Below, piece by piece: positions 1-11,878 of a stretch of DNA of 64,000 nucleotides (its first letter is position 1; each line of letters opens with the position of its first letter). The stretch comes from Portulaca oleracea (lineage: Eukaryota > Streptophyta > Magnoliopsida > Caryophyllales > Portulacaceae): NCBI GenBank assembly GCA_029582165.1, contig CM055870.1:50610513-50674512 (forward strand), read 5' to 3'. The position numbers were made by a program, and so were the translations under genes. The notes under the pieces were generated by a model. It saw only the letters and a list, made by a program, of their open reading frames with translations, ran no database searches and was not told the DNA's origin.

Positions 1-936
1 GTTACTAAGCTAACTTTCTATAGTACCAAGGCTGAAACATAAAACTTTATTTTGACCTATTTGTGGCATAGTTTCAATGTGTATTATAAACCATTAGCTA
101 TAGTAAATAACAATACTATTTATTTTAGACTTGTATTTGTACGATATATTTTAGGAAAGGTCCAAAATATTTGTTTTATACCATTTAATTATATTTAATT
201 AATTTAAATGTCTATTATATTTTTCCATAAACAAATAATTGATCATTGAATAAAAATAAAATTTTAATTTTAAGTAAAATAAAATTAAAATAAATGTTTA
301 ATTTTTGTAACATCAAGGAAACTTTTATTCAATATCAGTATATTAGAAACTGCCAGTATGCACATATTATTATATGCTAGGCAATGTGGATAGTCAAGGT
401 GAATTATATACATATCTTAGATGTAGATATTGTTTATTATTCACAAGTTAATACTTGTGTTTGTGATTTAATTTGATTACTTTTGCTCTTTAGTAGTACT
501 TATGCCTATATATATACACTATAAATAAGTAATGACCTTTTGCAGTTTTCTAAACTCATTATATACTAATTATTAATACAATTGTATTATAGGTTGGGGA
601 CAACACTTCTTATTCTCTCATATAATGCTTCAAAAACATTTAAAGCTAATAATTAGTATATTTTAGTCCATTTTAAACTTGTGTTTATATGAAATATTAT
701 GTTAGAAAAAATCCAAATAAAATATTTATTTTGTATTAGTTATCATAATTATTTTATATGGTTTACATGTTCATTATATATTTTGACATAAACAAATAAT
801 TGACTAATAGAACCATATTAAAACTAAATTAAAATTTAAGTTTATGTAAAAAATATCTATTTAACATTAAATTTTTCAATTTTATATTTATAATTGTCGG
901 GTCAACGCATGTGAAGCACGCGTTGATCAGACTAGT
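1..936 (+). mobile_element. AT-rich Helitron-like segment with 3' terminus at 936
   Basis: The right end has the hallmark of a Helitron 3' terminus: a GC-rich hairpin at 902-926 (arms TCAACGC and GCGTTGA, with one internal mismatch) followed five bases later by CTAGT at 932-936. No open reading frame is visible, so it would be a non-autonomous copy. Inside, about 121-300 and about 655-870 are diverged direct copies of each other, sharing the motif ACATAAACAAATAATTGA-like and flanking blocks, which implies an old duplication with a period near 540 bp. The 5' TC end was not found and may lie left of the window. The terminus is seen directly; the assignment of the whole segment is inference. Confidence 0.5.
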
Positions 937-1560
937 AACTATTTGTTTTTGTGATATTAATCCATTAGATTGATATATAAATTAGTTTTATATGATGCAA
1001 TTATGTAATCAAGTCTCACTTGCCGAAAATTGATTATAAATTATACAAATTAATTTTATATAATTTCTTATGTAAATTCGTTATACATTTATAAATCAAT
1101 TATGATTACATAGCTTCAATGTATTAAATAAATTAGTTTCATTGATAATCAATCAAATAAAGGACTTAACTAGTTATGTGTGTGACATGGTGTAGAATCA
1201 GTTTTTACATTAAAGCAATCGATTATGATAATGTAGATGGGTTATAAAATGATGGATTATAAAATGAGGACTTAATTAGTTTTATTGATGGAATATAATT
1301 TCTCATAATATATCGTTGGAAAGCTCTCAGTGTCTACGTTGTGCTCCCCAACTTTCAAAAGTATCAGAGATATATGAAAGGAGTTATGATGAAAAGAGTG
1401 AACATATATCTTCTCTTGTGCCCAATTTGTCCAATTTTCTTCTTTTCAACTTGTTTCCTACAAGATAAATAAAACCATGAAAAATACTAGAATAACATTG
1501 TTATAATCATAAACGCGTAGGTGCATGAAGGTATATAAAATGTAATATTTTGGTGCTAAC
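937..1560. other. AT-rich spacer, no gene recognised
   Basis: This interval is AT-rich and broken by stops in all frames. It may include the decayed downstream end or LTR of the copia element whose RNase H domain ends near 1560 on the minus strand, but I could not recognise an LTR boundary. Confidence 0.4.
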
Positions 1561-4500
1561 AATAACCCTTTTTGCCTAGCATGCGATAGGGGGTTTAGAG
1601 TGCGACATTGGCATCTGCATGAACCTGCACACCTCATTATCACTCACTTCAAATATCATTCGAATGATGTGATTTGCAAGGGACACGTGTGTGGACTTAT
1701 TAGTGTGCCCTAGCTTGTTCAGTTTGAGTGATGGCCCTAAAAAGGAATACACGCCTTTCGTTGTGCAACACTAGTTGCCAAGTTCTATGATGAACTCTTT
1801 CATCTATACAGTCACCAGGGCAGCTTTCAAAGTTGCGATGTACTGAGGCTCATATGTAGATTCCACAAAAGAGTCTCGCTTGGAACTTTTCCAACTAACA
1901 ACCTCTTTGTATAGACATTAGAAGTGACCAGACTGATTCTGAAAACTTTCTATGTCTTTGCTGAATTCAGCATTAGTGTAACCCTTAAACTTCTCCACTC
2001 TTCACCTCTATGAAGTGAAGACACTTCCTTAGTTAAATTCATAATCTTGAGCATGTTTACCACAACAGTCCATTGTTTCAATCCAATTGAAAATCTGATT
2101 GTACACACTCAAGACATTAGCCACGTGCAGCTTAGTACATATTATGGCATACATAACTGTTTCTCTTTCAATAGAATAGAATACGTTATTCATCTGCCCT
2201 TGGTCTTCAAATGTCAATTGCATTCTGTTTTACCAAGCGATGTGCCATTGATAAGTGCATTTTTTCACCTAGAATTTTAGGGAGCTATGATAGTGGATTA
2301 GGGATGATTTTGGTTAAATTGTTGTTTTATATCCCCTTTCCATATACACTTGGTGTTGTTTTTGATGGAAATTTGTAGGTTTTGAGGCCAAAAGAACAAC
2401 ATTCCCTCAATTTTTGGTGAAGGCAAGTGCACCATGGACCTCCTTCACGGACAAGAAAACTATAGTAAACATTTAATTAACGCATTTTGGAGTAAGAAAG
2501 GATTGGACAATAGCCACTCCGGGCTGCCCGGAGTGACAACTCCGGTCCGGAGAAAAAGCCAATCATGCAGTTTTCGGTCGTTTTTGGAAGAGAAAAAAAA
2601 TCAATTTTTTTGGGAGTTTTGGAGGACTAATAGGAAGCCTCCAAGCAATCATTAATCATCTCCTAACATTCCATACTCCATCTACCTTTCCTCCATTTCA
2701 AATCAGGAAAAACAAAAGGCGAAAATCCGAAGCGAAGATTCGACGAAATGTCTATCGGGATCGAAAGACTTGGCGGAATTCTTTTTGAAGATTGCTCCAT
2801 CATTTTCATCTCCTTTTCATTTTGAAGTTTGATTATCATGTTTAGATGTTTCATCATGTTTCCAATAATTATGAGTGGGTAGATTTTAGTTTGCTAGGGA
2901 TTTGCAAACCGAAACAATGTTATTTGATTAGAATTTTCATAGTTTGTGCTTGAATTCTTATTTTGAATCAATAGAAAGTTGTGTTCTACATGTCCATGGG
3001 TATTGTTTAAGCGCTTGAATACTTGTGATTTGAGATTAGCCTAAAAAGTACTGAAAAGTGAATTATAATAATCTGACTACCAACTTTCTACCTAGTTTCG
3101 CGAAATTTGAGAAAACACTAGCAAATTAGGGAATCACTTTGATAATTGGGTAATTGGAGACCTTCAACTTTGATTAACTTGAAAAGTGTACGAAAGTTGT
3201 TAATTAGATTAATTGAAGTAATTCTATTAATCATTGAAAGAGCGGTAGAATTATAATAATAATCGCTTCTTGATCCGATTGAAAGAATAATTGCACAAAC
3301 TACATTTTGATAATCAAGTTCAATGCTAGGAAAGCATATCCCTAGAAGTTTTTCCCCATTTGATTAAACCCTAGATTATTTCCTTGTTTTATTAATTAGT
3401 TTTAATTAGTTTACTAAAACCTTCAAAATTCCAAAACCTGATTAACATCGCAATCAAGTAAAGGGCTAGTTCACTACGTTGCTAGACTGAGTTCATGTGT
3501 GATCGACTTTGACATGCTACATCGTACCCGTGCGCTTGCGGTCCTGTCAGCCATTGAAGATAGGATCAAATTCTACTTGGAGTTTTGTTGAGCCGATTCA
3601 GCAACTTATCAACATAGGTAGTTTGATTCAGCCTATCAAACATCTCGATCTATCTCTATAGATATTAACTCCACGTATGTACTGAACCTTACCGAGGTCC
3701 TTCACATTTGGAAATTCTTCCTAAACCAAAATCTTTACAAGACTCTGACAAAGGAATGTCCTTTCCAACTTAGAGTATGTCAACCACATATTGGACCATA
3801 AATATAACTTAGCTCCTACTAAATTTCTTGCAACTTCAAGAACTTTCCATATTCTTTAGGAGATCAATCCCATTGATCACCTGATCAACCTATTGATCTC
3901 AACTCCTAAAAGTCGGCTTGAGACCATAAATGCCTTTTGCAGCTTAAGGAACCTTCCCAACATATTTGGGAACTTCAAAACCTTGAGGTTGTGTCACATA
4001 CACAAACCATTTCTTAGACCAATCTAGGAAACCGGTTTTGACGTCCAATCACCATCCCATGGTCATAGCATGCACTATGGTTAGGAGTATCCAAATGGAC
4101 TTATACATCACCACTGGTGAACATGTCTCTTCATAGTTATAACCATGAACCTGAGTCCTTAACGACCATTCGAGCATTGTAAACCAGTTTACAATCCATG
4201 TCAATCTTTACTATAAAGATCTACTTGAACGTGATAGTTAGCAAAACTTTCAGGTAAGTTCATGGAGTTCATATTAGATTTCATGACTCTAAGCCATTTG
4301 ATGGAATCTGATCTTTCAAAGCCTGCTAGTAGGTGGTATACCTATTACTTCCAAAAGTAATACACATGTGTCTGCAACTAGATAACCACATCTCTCAAGC
4401 TAATGCACCTGTCTACTCAACCTACCAAAATGTTCTTGTAGGTCCTTAACTCTTTTGAGCCTCATCCATTTGAACCTCAACTACTTAAATCTCATATCAC

Positions 4501-5250
4501 ACTTGTTGACGTTCAAAAAGGTGTTTTGAGTGAGGGTAGTAGGGTATTATGGATAGGAAAGGGAGAAGTAGTTTGTGGTCATGAACTTCAATAAGTTCAT
4601 AAAATATGTCCCACTCTTTCTCTTATAGATACACCCGGTCTCTAAAGAGAGCTTTTGAGACACAAACACTTTATCATAAGAACGAGTGCACAAGAACTAC
4701 CTTTTGGTTTCTTTTGGACAATTCACAAAGAAACATTCCTCATATCTGGGTGCAAGCTAATCATAGGTCAAACCTCGACATAGCCTTCAAGCCCTAAATA
4801 AGAAACGATAAACCAAGAACATTTCCTTTCCATATCTCATATAGTGTCCTTTTAGGAACATTTCCTCTCCATATCTCATATAGTGTCCTTTTAGTGGCTT
4901 TAATGGCAGTTATGTTCAAAATGAGGTGGCAAAAAAGGAAGACATTCAAAATTCAAGAACATGCCCTCAAAAGCTAATCATAACAATCTGACTCAACTAT
5001 CATCGTTCACATTATATCCGATAGGGCACGATTACTCCAATCAGATACACCATCTCAGTGGTGTTCTCGTAGGAGATAGAGTTGTGAAGCAATTTCACGA
5101 TCTCTAAGGTGATCAGCGAACTCTTGGCTCATTTGTTCACAACCTCGAACCACCGAAGGTCTTGGAACCTTTTGCCAATCTAGATCTCTTCAACAGTAGA
5201 CATTAACTAGCAAACGAAAGAAATACTCCTACCATCTACTAATATGAATG
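1561..5250 (-). mobile_element. Decayed Ty1/copia pol, split by a solo LTR
   Basis: Read on the minus strand, conceptual translation in several frames gives copia pol in the expected order. Integrase-core-like text lies near 5010-5110 (REIASQLYLL, then a VSDWSNRALSDIM-like block). The reverse transcriptase entry near 4110-4150 reads VHGYNYEETCSPV. Then come VTQPQGFEVP and KGIYGLK near 3910-4010, a DDIL-like catalytic site with its first Asp region damaged, and LNRLNKTP near 3590. After the inserted LTR the frame resumes with PIFNGTSLGKTEC, YAIICTKLHVAN near 2100-2160 and the RNase H text WKSSKRDSFVES near 1860-1890. Many stops and frameshifts show that it is dead. A 38-bp direct duplication sits at 4818-4894. 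It matches copia lineages with a standard PR-IN-RT-RH order; no LTR of its own was identified. Confidence 0.85.
2249..3549. mobile_element. Solo LTR (1301 bp) with GCCAT target duplication
   Basis: The element begins TGATAAGTGC at 2249 and ends CCTGTCA at 3549. The five bases GCCAT directly precede it (2244-2248) and directly follow it (3550-3554), a perfect target-site duplication. Removing the element and one copy of the duplication restores the copia reading frame through NGTSLGKTEC, which confirms the borders. There is no internal coding region, so it is a solo LTR left by LTR-LTR recombination. A second, truncated copy lies at 56884-57930. Length, the TGATAAGTGC start and the closing segment resemble LTRs of Ty3/gypsy Tat or Athila-type elements, but that lineage call is inference. 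The segment at about 2434-2690 does not align with the second copy. Confidence 0.85.
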
Positions 5251-5457
5251 ACCTAATGAATGAAACCAAATCTTTCGATCTCCTCCAAGCGATGCGATCA
5301 ATTTCTTGAAATCAATTGAACAAATAGCACGCAAAAAATACAGAAACCAATGATGAATCCAACCTAGCTAATCAAATTGGGAATGAATTATGGATACAAT
5401 ATCTTCTACCCGTCCTTTACGAAGAAAATGAGATGGAAAACAATAATATACAATACA

Positions 5458-8400
5458 CTAAGAGCTAATTGGGGTGATTCTAGGTATATGAACAGGGAAG
5501 TTATCAATCTCATCCATCCAAGGATTTTTCTCCTTAGCTGGATCAATCGTCCTCAATGCACGCCAAACTGCACTGTTACACTTAAATCCAGACCCGAACG
5601 CAATTTGCCACGTCCTATGTCCCTTCTTGATCCTTCCCTTGGCCTCCGCATAAGCCAACTCGTACCACAACGAGCTGCTCGAAGTGTTCCCGAATCTGTA
5701 CAGCGTCATTCTAGAAGGTTCCATGTGCCAGTTCGAAAGTTCCAGATTTTTCTCGAGCTCATCCAGCACGGCCCTGCCACCGGCATGAATGCAGAAGTGC
5801 TCGAACGCCAACTTAAAGTCTGGAATGTACGGCTTAATCTTCAACTTAAGTACCTGTTCAATTTATTGGTAAGTAAAGGTTAGGATAAGTAAATTAAATA
5901 GAGATAGGTAATTAAAATAAATCGAAATATATATGGTAATTGGAAAATAGTAGAACGAAGGGTAAATAAGCCGAGTCTCATCGGCCACATAACTTAAATA
6001 TATGAATTTTTAAGTATATAATTTATAATTTTCAATAAGGTATTATAAATAAGATAAGTCACGTCATCATTCACATCACTTATTAAATATATGAAGTTTT
6101 AAATACTCCATCTGTTCCATATTAATTATCATTTCTTAAATGCTACACGATATTTAATGTCGTCCTTTTTTGACTAAAAATTTCTTATAATATATTTTAT
6201 CAAAAACTACAAGATTATACTCACATGATAATATTTTTATCATGAATATAATAATAGTAATTCGTACTATTATACGAAAATACTATTAACATATTCGTAT
6301 AATAGAATATTATATATGTTAAGAAATTAATAATCAGATTTTTCAAAGTTCGAGTGTTACGTAGATCAAAGTGACGACTAATATGGAACAGAGAAAGTAT
6401 GTATCATGCAAGTTAGATAAGATCGTGTAAGAATATGTAAGGTAAAGTAAGTAAAAATAGCTAAGCTAAGTAAAACAAATAAAGGTAAATAAAAAGGGAT
6501 ATAGGATGACTATATGCCGATCTTTAGGGGTATTCGATTTTAATATACCGATCTTTACTATTGGACAATAATATTCCTGACTTTTATACTAAGGTGAGAT
6601 TATTATATCAATAGTGACTAATGAGGTTGTGACTGGTGAACTAGTCTCCGTGCTGACGTGGCAGGCGGAGCGAAAATAATCGGTCTTTGCCCAGTAACCT
6701 CGTTAACCTCTCCATTTTTTCACTAACCCACGTTAAAAAAAAATTGAGTGACTAAGTGAGTGATGAACCGGGCTTCGTACTAACGTGGCACACAACCAGT
6801 CAATGTTTTGTAATGTGAGTTAGTGAGAAAAACGGAGGGGTTAACAACGTTATTGGGTTGGGACAAGTTTTTTTTCCCCTTCACCAGCCAGGTCAACATA
6901 GAGACCGGTTCATCAGCCCCCTTAATTATTTTTGGTATAATAATGTCACCTAGATATAAAGGTCAGAGATATTATTGTCCAATAATAAAGATCAACATAT
7001 TACAATCCAATACCCCTAAGGTCTGTATATTATCATCCAAAAACCCAAATAAAAATAGAAGAGGGCCTAATTAAGTACGTACCTTCCGTGCAACTAAGGT
7101 GGCGAAGAACAGCAGCTGTTCCGACATGGGGAGTACTAGGGGCCCCAGGGTGGTGATGTTGGCCTTCAGGGCTTCCCCTGCAACCGCCATTAGCTCTTTC
7201 GAAAGTGACACCCCGACTTTGCGGCTGTCGTCCTCCTTTTGGTACACGCAGGTGTAGCTTTTGTCCTCGGCGCCCTTGTGTGTACGGACTGTGTGGACAA
7301 GCTGGTACTTGGAGCGACGACGGTCGGAGGATTTGTTGGATAGGATAATGGCGGCGCCGCCCATGCGGAAGAGGCAGTTGGATAGGAGCATCGACCTATC
7401 GTTGCCCCAGTACCAGTTTTGGGTTATGTTCTCTGTGCTCACGACTAGGGCGTAGGTGTTCCCGTGCACCTGCATGCATGACCACGTCACAAAGGGAAAT
7501 TTTAAGCCAATAAAATTCACTGAATAATTAATACTCTATACTGCATTTATTTGTCAATAATTACTCCATCCTTCCCATATTATCTACTTCCCTCCGTCTC
7601 AAATTAATTAACGGAATTGGAGTTTTCATACATACCAATATATAACTATAATAACTACCAAACATCAATTGTATTTGACTTTTCTCTCTCTAATAAATAA
7701 TGTAAATAATTGAGTTAAGTATTGGGAATATGAAAGTGACAATTATTTTGGGACAAAATAAGTTAATTAAAGTGTCAATTAATATGGGACGGTGGGAGTA
7801 TGACTTTAACTAACTTTCTTTTTTTCCCATAATATCTGTCACTTTTCAATTTCAATAACACATTCATTACTAATTTATCAAATTAACATTATTACATACA
7901 TCTTTTTCTTCAACTTTTCTCTTTTATTTACTACCATTTTTCTTTATTATTCACCATTTTATTCACCTCTTTTTCATTTCCAAGAATACAAATTAATTAA
8001 ATTGAAAGTTTTTTTGATTTTATGATTTATGTCTTAAGTAACAAATAATATGGGAAGGAGGGAGTATCATTTTTAGGATCTCCGAGATCTAATATTAAGA
8101 AAATGATGATATTTATATATAACATATATAATATATATGTTATTTCTGTTTGCGGTAATATTATATGTAATCTTTTGAATTAAAATGTTTAATAAGAATA
8201 GCGCATTGGAAATACTCAAAAGTAAAAGTAACAGAAATTGCGTAGGAATGGAGATAGTATTGATCAGATGAGCTGTTCTTTGTACCAAATTAATTAGGCT
8301 CATTTATTATGTTGTAGTTGGTCGGCAAATCTTAATATTATGCATGTTCAATAGCAAGTTTGAATGGATCGTTACTAAACATACAGTAAGTTATACTATG

Positions 8401-10793
8401 TAGTTGGTTGGTAAGTAGGTCTGTAATTTATGGACATGTATGTAAACTCACTGGTCACTAGCTAGACCAACTTGACCTAACTTGTGCTTAATTAGTGCGT
8501 TTCTTGAGCATGTTAGCCAGCCAGCTATGACACACTTATTAATTTTAGGCAACGCTTTCATTCATTCATTCATTCATAATGAGTCTGGCAAGTTACGTCC
8601 ACATGTCCTACATAACGCATTAATGTCAATGCATGAATTTGTCACTCGGTGACCACAAGTGTATGACCATTAACCTTATTAACTTCTAAAACATGCTTGC
8701 TACTATATTTTAAAATGATAAAGGGATAGATATCATATTTAGAGAAAGTTAATTAAAATGATAGTCACGATAGCTCCATTTATATACACATATTTGTAAT
8801 CTACATGCAAAAATTAATTTCACTAAAATTTTAAGTTGATGGTTAAAATTCAATAGCTTGTAATTAGATTTGTCAATTCGGACGGATCGGGTCGGGTTTG
8901 GTATGCCCCATATCTCAAGTTTGTTACATTTCAGGTTTGAAAAACCGAGTTGGTCGCGGGTCGGGTTAGGGGTCGGTCGGGTCGATTTTTTCCAGCTCTA
9001 CTTATATCCTTTATTCTAAGGTTAGGTTAGCTAAATATATCCAAATCTATTCAAATTTAGCCATTATTACTTTATCCCATTTTTATATACTTATGAAAAG
9101 AACATATCCTAAGAAACTTACAAGGTATAAGATGGAATATCGACTACTTAATTTTGTTGTATTTTCAATTTATTAATTGTAAATACATACCTAGAGCAAT
9201 GATGTATATCTTAAGGTAAAACACTATTTAATCCGTGCGTATGTTTTGGTTTTGATGAAATTAATACTACCTCCGCCCCTAAATATGGTCCATTTGACTA
9301 AACTTTGATCGTTAATTACTCACAAATTACAATGAGTTACATTATAAAATAAAAATTATTGTAATTTTTAGTACTATATCTTTCTAATGGTGATAATTTC
9401 ATATTATAATTCATTGTAATTTGTGAGTAATCAACGGTCAAAGTTTAGTCAAATGGACAATTATTTAGGGACAGAGGTAGTACTTATTATTGTTTTTGAC
9501 GTCAATTGTTTTTATATATGCTATTAGCTATCAATTATGAGAATCACAAAATGTATTAGCTACGACAATAATTATAAATGACACCCTATTCAAATGAACT
9601 CCATTCGTCAGATATATTTTATGTATATTTTTCGTATATTTTAAAATTTATGCATAAAAATATAATTTCAGACAATGTATTTCTAGTGTTATAGTTATAG
9701 AAATTAATCACTATCATTTTTCTCATTTGAATATGTAAATATATAAATCTTATATCAAAGCAAGACACCTCTTACGTAGAGATCGGATTAGCTTAAAATT
9801 TCGTACTACTACTGTAGAATTCTACAATTTTATTAGGTGCACATGGAGCATGTATTTCGCATACTAAGTCATTCACTCTTGATACTTTGTTTATTCATTT
9901 TTGTTATTATAATTATTCACTCTATTATCATGGAGCAGATACTCTAGATGGATGTAATATATATTAAAAATTGTTTTAAAACAAAGCAATACTAAGCTAG
10001 CTGGAATTGAGTGAATGTAGAAGCAAACCTGCAAGAGGTCCTTGGCAAGATCAATGGAGATGAGTCCCGCACTGCACCCCATCCCACCAAGATTATAGCT
10101 ACAGACATTCCCTCTCATCTTGTAGTGATTGACAATCATGGCGGAGAGTGACGGCGTCGGGTTGAAGAGGCTGCAGTTGACGACAAGCACCCCAATGTCC
10201 TTGGGCTTGATTCCGGTCTTAGCCAGGACCTGGTCAATGGCCCCGAACATGACCATCTCGGCCTCGTTCCGGGCCTCGGCCATGCACGGGTCCGGTGGGA
10301 CCCGGATGAGGGCCTCCGGGAAGTAGGTGTCCTGGCCAAGCCCGGACCGCTCCAGGATCTTCTTCTGGAAGTCCGCGTTCTCAGGGCTGAAGGCCCCCAG
10401 ACGGACGGTCCGGTCCATGAACAGCGCGTGGGGGACCTTCCGGGCCGGGTCCGGCTTGTAGCAAGAGAAGTCGAGGAGGTAGACGGGCCTGGGCCGGGTC
10501 GTGAGGTGGACTGTGGCGAGGAAGACGAGCACGGCCGTGGTGAGGAACACGGGGATGAGGTTGTGGTGGAGGAGGTGGAGGGTGAATTGGACGACGTCGT
10601 GGAGGGAGTGGGTGGAGATGTGGGCGGTGCTGATGGCGGCTAGGGCGAGTGGGACCGACGCTAGGTAGAGCGCGTTGGAGATCAGGTAGTGGTAGCCGAG
10701 CTTCACGTACTTGAGTCGGACGGAGAGTTTGAAGTTCGGGATTCGGGCCGGACCGGGTCGGGCAGGGTTCTGAGGAGGGTTGTGTTGGGACAT
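5458..10793 (-). CDS. KCS11-like: 3-ketoacyl-CoA synthase, KCS11-like
   Basis: Condensing enzyme of the ER fatty-acid elongase: joins malonyl-CoA to a long acyl-CoA, the first and chain-length-setting step for waxes, suberin and sphingolipid acyl chains. Exons are 10029-10793, 7083-7469 and 5458-5853, all phase 0 with GT-AG borders, giving 515 aa with TAG stop, normal for the family. Two membrane segments lie near residues 39-56 and 78-98. The FAE1/CUT1 domain follows, with catalytic Cys240 in GGMGCSAG, then His407 in FCIHAGG and Asn440 in RFGNTSSSS; Cys, His and Asn are all present and the His-Asn spacing of 33 matches FAE1. Local wording (NPCM-like [26 protein letters not shown]) is closest to KCS11 of Arabidopsis as I recall it; a KCS2/KCS20-type relative is possible. 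Exon 1 is strikingly GC-rich against AT-rich surroundings. Introns are 2559 and 1229 bp and packed with MITEs. Confidence 0.93.
6104..6399. mobile_element. Stowaway-type MITE in KCS intron 2
   Basis: The left end TACTCCATCTGTTCCATATT is matched in inverted form by the right end near 6378-6399 (AATATGGAACAGAGAAAGTA). TA sits at both borders, the Stowaway/Tc1-mariner target. About 296 bp, no coding capacity. It is in the intron on the side nearest exon 3. Confidence 0.75.
6494..7046. mobile_element. Long-inverted-repeat foldback element in KCS intron 2
   Basis: The two ends are inverted copies over roughly 100-150 bp: the left arm carries GGATGACTATATGCCGATCT and TATTGGACAATAATATT, and the right arm carries ATTATTGTCCAATAATAAAG and TATATTATCATCCAAAAACC. 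Each arm is itself made of short related units built on TTGGACAATAAT. A middle segment at about 6650-6880 also folds on itself. It ends 36 bp from the exon 2 donor site (7082). No coding region. It belongs with the elements at 18731 and 19786, judged by arm motifs. Confidence 0.6.
7562..8066. mobile_element. Stowaway-type MITE, host of a nested MITE
   Basis: The ends TACTCCATCCTTCCCATATT (7562) and AATATGGGAAGGAGGGAGTA (ending 8066) are inverted copies with one or two mismatches, flanked by TA. Its left arm is cut after about 23 bp by a second Stowaway at 7585-7800, and its body resumes at 7801. It lies in KCS intron 1, about 100 bp from exon 2. Confidence 0.7.
7585..7800. mobile_element. Stowaway-type MITE nested in another
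   Basis: A 216-bp element with ends TACTTCCCTCCGTCTC and ATGGGACGGTGGGAGTA, an inverted pair with TA at both borders. Its ends differ from those of the surrounding element, so it is a separate, later insertion. Confidence 0.7.
8866..9000. mobile_element. Short hAT-like MITE in KCS intron 1
   Basis: A GC-rich patch in AT-rich intron DNA. The left end TAGATTTGTCAATTCGGACG and the right end TTTTTTCCAGCTCTA are rough inverted copies, resembling the TAGGGCTGTCAAA-type termini of plant hAT MITEs. GGGTCGGG repeats fill the interior. Assignment is by resemblance only. Confidence 0.45.
9265..9482. mobile_element. Stowaway-like MITE with long arms in KCS intron 1
   Basis: Ends TACTACCTCCGCCCCTAAAT and ATTTAGGGACAGAGGTAGTA are inverted copies, and the match continues inward for about 80 bp (TCCATTTGACTAAACTTTGA is found again inverted at the right). 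TA flanks both ends. Such a long perfect stem would form a hairpin in the KCS pre-mRNA. Confidence 0.75.
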
Positions 10794-10960
10794 TTCGAGG
10801 AGTTTTGGTTGTAGGTATGAATGTTAAGAATTAGTATGAGTGATTGGATAAGAAATTCTGCCTAGGGAAAAAGGAAACTAGAGAGATAGAGAGATAGAGA
10901 GATAGAGAGATTTGGTGGGTTGGGTGAAGAAGGAAGGAAGGAAAGTATTTAAGGAGAGTA
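10794..10960 (-). promoter_or_regulatory. Putative KCS core promoter and pyrimidine-rich leader
   Basis: Upstream of the KCS start codon (10793) the coding strand has a TATA-like TTAAATA at about 10947-10953 and a leader rich in CTCTCTAT repeats at about 10879-10911. A start of transcription near 10915 would fit the usual TATA spacing and give a leader of about 120 nt. These are sequence resemblances only. Confidence 0.4.
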
Positions 10961-11119
10961 GAATGGCGAAGGGAGACAAGAAATATAGGCCAACCAACGA
11001 AGGAACATAAGGTGGTGGGAAAAACTAGCTGGGGAGATGCAACTACCCCAACGAACTTTTAAATGAGAAGCCCTGTTGAGTCAAATACTTTTATTCAAAT
11101 AATATTATCATTTTCATTG

Positions 11120-11120
<1 letters not shown>

Positions 11121-11178
<58 letters not shown>

Positions 11179-11189
11179 TATATATATAT
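11121..11189. repeat. (AT)n microsatellite
   Basis: Nearly pure TA dinucleotide run, broken once by TTAA, directly next to the foldback element that starts at 11190. A second, longer run is at about 12318-12394. Confidence 0.9.
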
Positions 11190-11713
11190 GAAAATTGGAT
11201 TCTAATAATCCCTACTTTTGCAAATTGGATGATAATAATGCCTACTTTCAATTTGTATTCTGGTGGTCAAAAAAAAAAAATTGTATTGTAGTGGGACATA
11301 ATCGAGAGTATACCCTAAATATCATAGATTTTGTGTTGTATTTGATTCAAAACTTTGTATAACAGTTTACCACGCTTTTTATTGAATTTACAGCATTTCT
11401 CCCAATTTTTTTCAATTTTTTTTCAATTTTTTCAATTTGATTCCTTTTAAAAAATTCATAATAATTGATTGGAATCTCAAAATAATACTTTTAAAAATGT
11501 TTTAGTAACTACACTTCATTACCTATATGGGGGCAGGAACCAAAAAAACAAAAACAATATATGGTAGGCATAAAAAAAATAAAAAGAATGTGGTGATGGA
11601 TTGGTACCACTACAATACAATTTTATTTTTTTTGGACCACCAGAATACATATTAAAAGTATGAATTATTACCATCCAATTTGCAAAAGTAGGGATTATTA
11701 GAATCCAATTTCC
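11190..11713. mobile_element. Long-inverted-repeat element
   Basis: The left arm (AAAATTGGATTCTAATAATC, CCTACTTTTGCAAATTGGAT) reappears inverted at the right end (GATTATTAGAATCCAATTTC). The arms match for about 90 bp. The centre is AT-rich and noncoding. Its style resembles the other foldback elements here, but the arm sequence differs, so I treat it as a separate family. Confidence 0.65.
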
Positions 11714-11878
11714 CTTATATATTTTTTAGTTGATTTTATTTTTCACATAATACGTCATCAATCAATTTCAATAACACATTAATTATCCACATTATTAAGT
11801 ACCCCTTTTCTCTTCAATTTTTTTATTCACCATTTTATTAACATTTTTTTACATTTTTAATAAGGAAATAAATTAAGA

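Noticed and set aside
5377..5883. 168-codon frame on the plus strand
   Set aside because: Antisense of KCS exon 3; the minus strand carries the conserved protein.
10428..10643. 71-codon acidic frame on the plus strand
   Set aside because: It is the exact antisense of GC-rich KCS exon 1 and has no independent motif.
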